DNA of 64,000 nt, taken from NCBI GenBank assembly GCA_030268105.1, contig BSDZ01000004.1, forward strand, positions 7,108,001 to 7,172,000, in the 5' to 3' direction. A model generated the notes under the pieces. That model was given only the letters and a program-made list of their open reading frames with translations. It had not been told where the DNA came from and made no database searches. This document shows positions 49,981 to 61,200 of this stretch, piece by piece. The position numbers and the translations under genes were made by a program. Source of the stretch: Volvox africanus (taxonomy: Eukaryota > Chlorophyta > Chlorophyceae > Chlamydomonadales > Volvocaceae). How positions within the stretch are numbered: the stretch's first letter is position 1; each line of letters starts with the position of its first letter.

Positions 49981-52900
49981 CCGCCGCCGCCGCCGCCGCC
50001 GCTGCCCAATGCGGGGGTGCAACCGCCGCCGCCGCCGCCGCCGCTGCCCAATGCGGGGGTGCAACCGCCGCCGCCGCCGCCGCCGCTGCCCAATGCGGGG
50101 GTGCAACCGCCGCCGCTGCCCAATGCGGGGGTGCAACCGCCGCCGCTGCCCAATGTGGGGGTGCAACCGCCGCCGCTGCCCAATGCGGGGGTGCAACCGC
50201 CGCCGCTGCCCAATGCGGGGGTGCAACCGCCGCCGCTGCCCAATGCGGGGGTGCAACCGCCGCCGCTGCCCAATGCGGGGGTGCAACCGCCGCCGCTGCC
50301 CAATGTGGGGGTGCAACCGCCGCCGCCGCCGCTGCCCAATGCAGGGGTGCAACCGCCGCCGCTGCCCAATGCGGGGGTGCAATCGCCGCCGCTGCCCAAT
50401 GTGGGGGTGCAACCGCCGCCGCCGCCGCTGCCCAATGCGGGGGTGCAACCGCCGCCGCTGCCCAATGCGGGGGTGCAACCGCCGCCGCTGCCCAATGCGG
50501 GGGTGCAACCGCCGCCGCTGCCCAATGCGGGGGTGCAACCGCCGCCGCTGCCCAATGTGGGGGTGCAACCGCCGCCGCCGCCGCTGCCCAATGCGGGGGT
50601 GCAACCGCCGCCGCTGCCCAATGCGGGGGTGCAACCGCCGCCGCTGCCCAATGCGGGGGTGCAACCGCCGCCGCTGCCCAATGTGGGGGTGCAACCGCCG
50701 CCGCTGCCCAATGTGGGGGTGCAACCGCCGCCGCTGCCCAATGCGGGGGTGCAACCGCCGCCGCTGCCCAATGCGGGGGTGCAACCGCCGCCGCTGCCCA
50801 ATGTGGGGGTGCAACCGCCGCCGCTGCCCAATGCGGGGGTGCAACCGCCGCCGCTGCCCAATGCGGGGGTGCAACCGCCGCCGCTGCCCAATGCGGGGGT
50901 GCAACCGCCGCCGCTGCCCAATGCGGGGGTGCAACCGCCGCCGCTGCCCAATGTGGGGGTGCAACCGCCACCGCTGCCCAATGCGGGGGTGCAACCGCCG
51001 CCGCTGCCCAATGCGGGGGTGCAACCGCCGCCGCTGCCCAATGCGGGGGTGCAACCGCCGCCGCTGCCCAATGCGGGGGTGCAACCGCCGCCGCTGCCCA
51101 ATGTGGGGGTGCAACCGCCGCCGCTGCCCAATGCGGGGGTGCAACCGCCGCCGCTGCCCAATGCGGGGGTGCAACCGCCGCCGCTGCCCAATGTGGGGGT
51201 GCAACCGCCGCCGCTGCCCAATGCGGGGGTGCAACCGCCGCCGCTGCCCAATGCGGGGGTGCAACCGCCGCCGCTGCCCAATGTGGGGGTGCAACCGCCG
51301 CCGCCGCCGCTGCCCAATGCGGGGGTGCAACCGCCGCCGCTGCCCAATGTGGGGGTGCAACCGCCGCCGCCGCCGCTGCCCAATGCGTGGGTGCAACCGC
51401 CGCCGCCGCCGCCGCCGCTGCCCAATGCGGGGGTGCAACCGCCGCCGCCGCCGCCGCCGCTGCCCAATGCGGGGGTGCAACCGCCGCCGCCGCCGCCGCC
51501 GCTGCCCAATGCGGGGGTGCAACCGCCGCCGCTGCCCAATGCGGGGGTGCAACCGCCGCCGCTGCCCAATGCGGGGGTGCAACCGCCGCCGCTGCCCAAT
51601 GTGGGGGTGCAACCGCCGCCGCCGCCGCTGCCCAATGCGGGGGTGCAACCGCCGCCGCTGCCCAATGTGGGGGTGAAACCGCCGCCGCCGCCGCTGCCCA
51701 ATGTGGGGGTGCAACCGCCGCCGCCGCCGCTGCCCAATGCGGGGGTGCAACCGCCGCCGCTGCCCAATGTGGGGGTGCAACCGCCGCCGCCGCCGCTGCC
51801 CAATGTGGGGGTGCAACCGCCGCCGCCGCCGCTGCCCAATGCGGGGGTGCAACCGCCGCCGCCGCCGCCGCCGCTGCCCAATGCGGGGGTGCAACCGCCG
51901 CCGCCGCCGCCGCCGCTGCCCAATGCGGGGGTGCAACCGCCGCCGCCGCCGCCGCCGCTGCCCAATGCGGGGGTGCAACCGCCGCCGCTGCCCAATGCGG
52001 GGGTGCAACCGCCGCCGCTGCCCAATGCGGGGGTGCAACCGCCGCCGCTGCCCAATGCGGGGGTGCAACCGCCGCCGCTGCCCAATGTAGGGGTGCAACC
52101 GCCGCCGCTGCCCAATGCGGGGGTGCAACCGCCGCCGCTGCCCAATGCGGGGGTGCAACCGCCGCCGCTGCCCAATGCGGGGGTGCAACCGCCGCCGCTG
52201 CCCAATGCGGGGGTGCAACCGCCGCCGCTGCCCAATGTGGGGGTGCAACCGCCGCCGCCGCCGCTGCCCAATGCGGGGGTGCAACCGCCGCCGCTGCCCA
52301 ATGCGGGGGTGCAACCGCCGCCGCTGCCCAATGTGGGGGTGCAACCGCCGCCGCTGCCCAATGTGGGGGAGCAACCGCCGCCGCTGCCCAATGTGGGGGT
52401 GCAACCGCCGCCGCCGCCGCTGCCCAATGTGGGGGTGCAACCGCCGCCGCCGCCGCTGCCCAGTGTGGGGGTGCAACCGCCGCCGCCGCCGCTGCCCAAT
52501 GTGGGGGTGCAACCGCCGCCGCCGCCGCTGCCCAATGCGGGGGTGCAACCGCCGCCGCTGCCCAATGTGGGGGTGCAACCGCCGCCGCCGCCGCTGCCCA
52601 ATGTGGGGGTGCAACCGCCGCCGCCGCCGCTGCCCAATGCGGGGGTGCAACCGCCGCCGCTGCCCAATGTGGGGGTGCAACCGCCGCCGCCGCCGCCGCC
52701 CAATGTGGGGGTGCAACCGCCGCCGCCGCCGCTGCCCAATGTGGGGGTGCAACCGCCGCCGCCGCCGCTGCCCAATGCGGGGGTGCAACCGCCGCCGCCG
52801 CCGCCGCCGCTGCCCAATGCGGGGGTGCAACCGCCGCCGCCGCCGCCGCCGCTGCCCAATGCGGGGGTGCAACCGCCGCCGCCGCCGCCGCCGCTGCCCA

Positions 52901-55900
52901 ATGCGGGGGTGCAACCGCCGCCGCTGCCCAATGTGGGGGTGCAACCGCCGCCGCTGCCCAATGCGGGGGTGCAACCGCCGCCGCTGCCCAATGCGGGGGT
53001 GCAACCGCCGCCGCTGCCCAATGCGGGGGTGCAACCGCCGCCGCTGCCCAATGCGGGGGTGCAACCGCCGCCGCCGCCGCTGCCCAATGCGGGGGTGCAA
53101 CCGCCGCCGCTGCCCAATGCGGGGGTGCAACCGCCGCCGCTGCCCAATGCGGGGGTGCAACCGCCGCCGCTGCCCAATGTGGGGGTGCAACCGCCGCCGC
53201 TGCCCAATGCGGGGGTGCAACCGCCGCCGCTGCCCAATGCGGGGGTGCAACCGCCGCCCCTGCCCAATGCGGGGGTGCAACCGCCGCCGCTGCCCAATGT
53301 GGGGGTGCAACCGCCGCCGCTGCCCAATGCGGGGGTGCAACCGCCGCCGCTGCCCAATGCGGGGGTGCAACCGCCGCCGCTGCCCAATGCGGGGGTGCAA
53401 CCGCCGCCGCTGCCCAATGTGGGGGTGCAACCGCCGCCGCTGCCCAATGTGGGGGTGCAACCGCCGCCGCTGCCCAATGCGGGGGTGCAACCGCCGCCGC
53501 CGCCGCCGCCGCTGCCCAATGCGGGGGTGCAACCGCCGCCGCCGCCGCCGCCGCTGCCCAATGCGGGGGTGCAACCGCCGCCGCTGCCCAATGCGGGGGT
53601 GCAACCGCCGCCGCTGCCCAATGCGGGGGTGCAACCGCCGCCGCTGCCCAATGCGGGGGTGCAACCGCCGCCGCTGCCCAATGTGGGGGTGCAACCGCCG
53701 CCGCTGCCCAATGTGGGGGTGCAACCGCCGCCGCTGCCCAATGCGGGGGTGCAACCGCCGCCGCCGCCGCCGCCGCTGCCCAATGCGGGGGTGCAACCGC
53801 CGCCGCCGCCGCCGCCGCTGCCCAATGCGGGGGTGCAACCGCCGCCGCTGCCCAATGCGGGGGTGCAATCGCCGCCGCTGCCCAATGCGGGGGTGCAACC
53901 GCCGCCGCCGCCGCCGCCGCTGCCCAATGCGGGGGTGCAACCGCCGCCGCCGCCGCCGCTGCTGCCCAATGCGGGGGTGCAACCGCCGCCGCCGCCGCCG
54001 CCGCTGCCCAATGCGGGGGTGCAACCGCCGCCGCTGCCCAATGCGGGGGTGCAACCGCCGCCGCTGCCCAATGCGGGGGTGCAACCGCCGCCGCTGCCCA
54101 ATGTGGGGGTGCAACCGCCGCCGCCGCCGCTGCCCAATGCGGGGGTGCAACCGCCGCCGCTGCCCAATGTGGGGGTGAAACCGCCGCCGCCGCCGCTGCC
54201 CAATGTGGGGGTGCAACCGCCGCCGCCGCCGCTGCCCAATGCGGGGGTGCAACCGCCGCCGCTGCCCAATGTGGGGGTGCAACCGCCGCCGACGCCGCTG
54301 CCCAATGTGGGGGTGCAACCGCCGCCGCCGCCGCTGCCCAATGCGGGGGTGCAACCGCCGCCGCCGCCGCCGCCGCTGCCCAATGCGGGGGTGCAACCGC
54401 CGCCGCCGCCGCCGCCGCTGCCCAATGCGGGGGTGCAACCGCCGCCGCCGCCGCCGCCGCTGCCCAATGCGGGGGTGCAACCGCCGCCGCTGCCCAATGC
54501 GGGGGTGCAACCGCCGCCGCTGCCCAATGCGGGGGTGCAACCGCCGCCGCTGCCCAATGCGGGGGTGCAACCGCCGCCGCTGCCCAATGTGGGGGTGCAA
54601 CCGCCGCCGCTGCCCAATGCGGGGGTGCAACCGCCGCCGCTGCCCAATGCGGGGGTGCAACCGCCGCCGCTGCCCAATGCGGGGGTGCAACCGCCGCCGC
54701 TGCCCAATGCGGGGGTGCAACCGCCGCCGCTGCCCAATGTGGGGGTGCAACCGCCGCCGCCGCCGCTGCCCAATGCGGGGGTGCAACCGCCGCCGCTGCC
54801 CAATGCGGGGGTGCAACCGCCGCCGCTGCCCAATGTGGGGGTGCAACCGCCGCCGCTGCCCAATGTGGGGGAGCAACCGCCGCCGCTGCCCAATGTGGGG
54901 GTGCAACCGCCGCCGCCGCCGCTGCCCAATGTGGGGGTGCAACCGCCGCCGCCGCCGCTGCCCAGTGTGGGGGTGCAACCGCCGCCGCCGCCGCTGCCCA
55001 ATGTGGGGGTGCAACCGCCGCCGCCGCCGCTGCCCAATGCGGGGGTGCAACCGCCGCCGCTGCCCAATGTGGGGGTGCAACCGCCGCCGCCGCCGCTGCC
55101 CAATGTGGGGGTGCAACCGCCGCCGCCGCCGCTGCCCAATGCGGGGGTGCAACCGCCGCCGCTGCCCAATGTGGGGGTGCAACCGCCGCCGCCGCCGCCG
55201 CCCAATGTGGGGGTGCAACCGCCGCCGCCGCCGCTGCCCAATGTGGGGGTGCAACCGCCGCCGCCGCCGCTGCCCAATGCGGGGGTGCAACCGCCGCCGC
55301 CGCCGCCGCCGCTGCCCAATGCGGGGGTGCAACCGCCGCCGCCGCCGCCGCCGCTGCCCAATGCGGGGGTGCAACCGCCGCCGCCGCCGCCGCCGCTGCC
55401 CAATGCGGGGGTGCAACCGCCGCCGCTGCCCAATGTGGGGGTGCAACCGCCGCCGCCGCCGCTGCCCAATGCGGGGGTGCAACCGCCGCCGCTGCCCAAT
55501 GCGGGGGTGCAACCGCCGCCGCTGCCCAATGCGGGGGTGCAACCGCCGCCGCTGCCCAATGCGGGGGTGCAACTGCCGCCGCTGCCCAATGCGGGGGTGC
55601 AACCGCCGCCGCTGCCCAATGTGGGGGTGCAACCGCCGCCGCCGCCGCTGCCCAATGCGGGGGTGCAACCGCCGCCGCTGCCCAATGCTGGGGTGCAACC
55701 GCCGCCGCTGCCCAATGCGGGGGTGCAACCGCCGCCGCTGCCCAATGTGGGGGTGCAACCGCCGCCGCTGCCCAATGCGGGGGTGCAACCGCCGCCGCTG
55801 CCCAATGTGGGGGTGCAACCGCCGCCGCTGCCCAATGCGGGGGTGCAACCGCCGCCGCTGCCCAATGCGGGGGTGCAACCGCCGCCGCTGCCCAATGCGG

Positions 55901-58900
55901 GGGTGCAACCGCCGCCGCTGCCCAATGTGAAGGTGCAACCGCCGCCGCTGCCCAATGTGGGGGTGCAACCGCCGCCGCTGCCAAATGCGGGGGTGCAACC
56001 GCCGCCGCCGCCGCTGCCCAATGCGGGGGTGCAACCGCCGCCGCCGCCGCCGCCGCTGCCCAATGCGGGGGTGCAACCGCCGCCGCCGCCGCCGCCGCTG
56101 CCCAATGCGGGGGTGCAACCGCCGCCGCTGCCCAATGCGGGGGTGCAACCGCCGCCGCTGCCCAATGCGGGGGTGCAACCGCCGCCGCTGCCCAATGCGG
56201 GGGTGCAACCGCCGCCGCTGCCCAATGTGGGGGTGCAACCGCCGCCGCTGCCCAATGTGGGGGTGCAACCGCCGCCGCTGCCCAATGCGGGGGTGCAACC
56301 GCCGCCGCCGCCGCCGCCGCTGCCCAATGCGGGGGTGCAACCGCCGCCGCCGCCGCCGCCGCTGCCCAATGCGGGGGTGCAACCGCCGCCGCTGCCCAAT
56401 GCGGGGGTGCAACCGCCGCCGCTGCCCAATGCGGGGGTGCAACCGCCGCCGCTGCCCAATGTGGGGGTGAAACCGCCGCCGCCGCCGCTGCCCAATGTGG
56501 GGGTGCAACCGCCGCCGCCGCCGCTGCCCAATGCGGGGGTGCAACCGCCGCCGCTGCCCAATGTGGGGGTGCAACCGCCGCCGCCGCCGCTGCCCAATGT
56601 GGGGGTGCAACCGCCGCCGCCGCCGCTGCCCAATGCGGGGGTGCAACCGCCGCCGCCGCCGCCGCCGCTGCCCAATGCGGGGGTGCAACCGCCGCCGCCG
56701 CCGCCGCCGCTGCCCAATGCGGGGGTGCAACCGCCGCCGCCGCCGCCGCCGCTGCCCAATGCGGGGGTGCAACCGCCGCCGCTGCCCAATGCGGGGGTGC
56801 AACCGCCGCCGCTGCCCAATGTGGGGGTGCAACCGCCGCCGCCGCCGCTGCCCAATGCGGGGGTGCAACCGCCGCCGCTGCCCAATGTGGGGGTGAAACC
56901 GCCGCCGCCGCCGCTGCCCAATGTGGGGGTGCAACCGCCGCCGCCGCCGCTGCCCAATGCGGGGGTGCAACCGCCGCCGCTGCCCAATGTGGGGGTGCAA
57001 CCGCCGCCGCCGCCGCTGCCCAATGTGGGGGTGCAACCGCCGCCGCCGCCGCTGCCCAATGCGGGGGTGCAACCGCCGCCGCCGCCGCCGCCGCTGCCCA
57101 ATGCGGGGGTGCAACCGCCGCCGCCGCCGCCGCCGCTGCCCAATGCGGGGGTGCAACCGCCGCCGCCGCCGCCGCCGCTGCCCAATGCGGGGGTGCAACC
57201 GCCGCCGCCGCCGCCGCCGCTGCCCAATGCGGGGGTGCAACCGCCGCCGCTGCCCAATGCGGGGGTGCAACCGCCGCCGCTGCCCAATGCGGGGGTGCAA
57301 CCGCCGCCGCTGCCCAATGTGGGGGTGCAACCGCCGCCGCTGCCCAATGCGGGGGTGCAACCGCCGCCGCTGCCCAATGCGGGGGTGCAACCGCCGCCGC
57401 TGCCCAATGCGGGGGTGCAACCGCCGCCGCTGCCCAATGCGGGGGTGCAACCGCCGCCGCTGCCCAATGCGGGGGTGCAACCGCCGCCGCTGCCCAATGT
57501 GGGGGTGCAACCGCCGCCGCCGCCGCTGCCCAATGCGGGGGTGCAACCGCCGCCGCTGCCCAATGCGGGGGTGCAACCGCCGCCGCTGCCCAATGTGGGG
57601 GTGCAACCGCCGCCGCTGCCCAATGTGGGGGAGCAACCGCCGCCGCTGCCCAATGTGGGGGTGCAACCGCCGCCGCCGCCGCTGCCCAATGTGGGGGTGC
57701 AACCGCCGCCGCCGCCGCTGCCCAGTGTGGGGGTGCAACCGCCGCCGCCGCCGCTGCCCAATGTGGGGGTGCAACCGCCGCCGCCGCCGCTGCCCAATGC
57801 GGGGGTGCAACCGCCGCCGCTGCCCAATGCGGGGGTGCAACCGCCGCCGCTGCCCAATGTGGGGGTGCAACCGCCGCCGCCGCCGCTGCCCAATGCGGGG
57901 GTGCAACCGCCGCCGCTGCCCAATGCAGGGGTGCAACCGCCGCCGCTGCCCAATGTGGGGGTGCAACCGCCGCCGCTGCCCAATGTGGGGGAGCAACCGC
58001 CGACGCTGCCCAATGTGGGGGTGCAACCGCCGCCGCCGCCGCTGCCCAATGTGGGGGTGCAACCGCCGCCGCCGCCGCTGCCCAGTGTGGGGGTGCAACC
58101 GCCGCCGCCGCCGCTGCCCAATGTGGGGGTGCAACCGCCGCCGCCGCCGCTGCCTAATGCGGGGGTGCAACCGCCGCCGCTGCCCAATGTGGGGGTGCAA
58201 CCGCCGCCGCCGCCGCTGCCCAATGTGGGGGTGCAACCGCCGCCGCCGCCGCTGCCCAATGCGGGGGTGCAACCGCCGCCGCTGCCCAATGTGGGGGTGC
58301 AACCGCCGCCGCCGCCGCTGCCCAATGTGGGGGTGCAACCGCCGCCGCCGCCGCTGCCCAGTGTGGGGGTGCAACCGCCGCCGCCGCCGCTGCCCAATGT
58401 GGGGGTGCAACCGCCGCCGCCGCCGCTGCCTAATGCGGGGGTGCAACCGCCGCCGCTGCCCAATGTGGGGGTGCAACCGCCGCCGCCGCCGCTGCCCAAT
58501 GTGGGGGTGCAACCGCCGCCGCCGCCGCTGCCCAATGCGGGGGTGCAACCGCCGCCGCTGCCCAATGTGGGGGTGCAACCGCCGCCGCCGCCGCTGCCCA
58601 ATGTGGGGGTGCAACCGCCGCCGCCGCCGCTGCCCAATGTGGGGGTGCAACCGCCGCCGCCGCCGCTGCCCAATGTGGGGGTGCAACCGCCGCCGCCGCC
58701 GCTGCCCAATGCGGGGGTGCAACCGCCGCCGCTGCCCAATGCGGGGGTGCAACCGCCGCCGCTGCCCAATGTGGGGGTGCAACCGCCGCCGCCGCCGCTG
58801 CCCAATGTGGGGGTGCAACCGCCGCCGCCGCCGCTGCCCAATGCGGGGGTGCAACCGCCGCCGCTGCCCAATGTGGGGGTGCAACCGCCGCCGCCGCCGC

Positions 58901-60054
58901 TGCCCAATGTGGGGGTGCAACCGCCGCCGCCGCCGCTGCCCAATGCGGGGGTGCAACCGCCGCCGCCGCCGCCGCCGCTGCCCAATGCGGGGGTGCAACC
59001 GCCGCCGCCGCCGCCGCCCAAGCCCAATGCGGGGGTGCAACCGCCGCCGCCGCCGCCGCCGCTGCCCAATGCGGGGGTGCAACCGCCGCCGCTGCCCAAT
59101 GCGGGGGTGCAACCGCCGCCGCTGCCCAATGCGGGGGTGCAACCGCCGCCGCTGCCCAATGCGGGGGTGCAACCGCCGCCGCTGCCCAATGTGGGGGTGC
59201 AACCGCCGCCGCTGCCCAATGCGGGGGTGCAACCGCCGCCGCCGCCGCTGCCCAATGCGGGGGTGCAACCGCCGCCGCTGCCCAATGTGGGGGTGCAACC
59301 GCCGCCGCCGCCGCTGCCCAATGCGGGGGTGCAACCGCCGCCGCTGCCCAATGTGGGGGTGCAACCGCCGCCGCCGCCGCTGCCCAATGTGGGGGTGCAA
59401 CCGCCGCCGCCGCCGCTGCCCAATGCGGGGGTGCAACCGCCGCCGCTGCCCAATGTGGCGGTGCAACCGCCGCCGCCGCCGCTGCCCAATGTGGGGGTGC
59501 AACCGCCGCCGCCGCCGCTGCCCAATGCGGGGGTGCAACCGCCGCCGCCGCCGCCGCCGCTGCCCAATGCGGGGGTGCAACCGCCGCCGCCGCCGCCGCC
59601 GCTGCCCAATGCGGGGGTGCAACCGCCGCCGCCGCCGCCGCCGCTGCCCAATGCGGGGGTGCAACCGCCGCCGCTGCCCAATGCGGGGGTGCAACCGCCG
59701 CCGCTGCCCAATGCGGGGGTGCAACCGCCGCCGCTGCCCAATGCGGGGGTGCAACCGCCGCCGCTGCCCAATGTGGGGGTGCAACCGCCGCAGCTGCCCA
59801 ATGCGGGGGTGCAACCGCCGCCGCTGCCCAATGCGGGGGTGCAACCGCCGCCGCTGCCCAATGCGGGGGTGCAACCGCCGCCGCTGCCCAATGCGGGGGT
59901 GCAACCGCCGCCGCTGCCCAATGTGGGGGTGCAACCGCCGCCGCCGCCGCTGCCCAATGCGGGGGTGCAACCGCCGCCGCTGCCCAATGCGGGGGTGCAA
60001 CCGCCGCCGCTGCCCAATGCGGGGGTGCAACCGCCGCCGCTGCCCAATGTGGGG

Positions 60055-61200
60055 GTGCAACCGCCGCCGCTGCCCAATGTGGGGGAGCAACCGCCGCCGC
60101 TGCCCAATGTGGGGGTGCAACCGCCGCCGCCGCCGCTGCCCAATGTGGGGGTGCAACCGCCGCCGCCGCCGCTGCCCAGTGTGGGGGTGCAACCGCCGCC
60201 GCCGCCGCTGCCCAATGTGGGGGTGCAACCGCCGCCGCCGCCGCTGCCTAATGCGGGGGTGCAACCGCCGCCGCTGCCCAATGTGGGGGTGCAACCGCCG
60301 CCGCCGCCGCTGCCCAATGTGGGGGTGCAACCGCCGCCGCCGCCGCTGCCCAATGCGGGGGTGCAACCGCCGCCGCTGCCCAATGTGGGGGTGCAACCGC
60401 CGCCGCCGCCGCTGCCCAATGTGGGGGTGCAACCGCCGCCGCCGCCGCTGCCCAATGTGGGGGTGCAACCGCCGCCGCCGCCGCTGCCCAATGTGGGGGT
60501 GCAACCGCCGCCGCCGCCGCTGCCCAATGCGGGGGTGCAACCGCCGCCGCTGCCCAATGCGGGGGTGCAACCGCCGCCGCTGCCCAATGTGGGGGTGCAA
60601 CCGCCGCCGCCGCCGCTGCCCAATGTGGGGGTGCAACCGCCGCCGCCGCCGCTGCCCAATGCGGGGGTGCAACCGCCGCCGCTGCCCAATGTGGGGGTGC
60701 AACCGCCGCCGCCGCCGCTGCCCAATGTGGGGGTGCAACCGCCGCCGCCGCCGCTGCCCAATGCGGGGGTGCAACCGCCGCCGCCGCCGCCGCTGCTGCC
60801 CAATGCGGGGGTGCAACCGCCGCCGCCGCCGCCGCCGCTGCCCAATGTGGGGGTGCAACCGCCGCCGCTGCCCAATGCGGGGGTGCAACCGCCGCCGCCG
60901 CCGCTGCCCAATGCGGGGGTGCAACCGCCGCCGCTGCCCAATGTGGGGGTGCAACCGCCGCCGCCGCCGCTGCCATATGCGGGGGTGCAACCGCCGCCGC
61001 TGCCCAATGTGGGGGTGCAACCGCCGCCGCCGCCGCTGCCCAATGTGGGGGTGCAACCGCCGCCGCCGCCGCTGCCCAATGCGGGGGTGCAACCGCCGCC
61101 GCTGCCCAATGTGGGGGTGCAACCGCCGCCGCCGCCGCTGCCCAATGTGGGGGTGCAACCGCCGCCGCCGCCGCTGCCCAATGCGGGGGTGCAACCGCCG
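60055..61200 (+). repeat. Second copy of the higher-order block
   Basis: Matches the block at 48840-49980 marker for marker (GAG, CCCAGT, CCTAAT, CTGCTG 42-mer, CCATAT). An upstream CAGCTG marker is offset by about 30 bases less, consistent with the gain or loss of one unit after the duplication. Confidence 0.8.
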
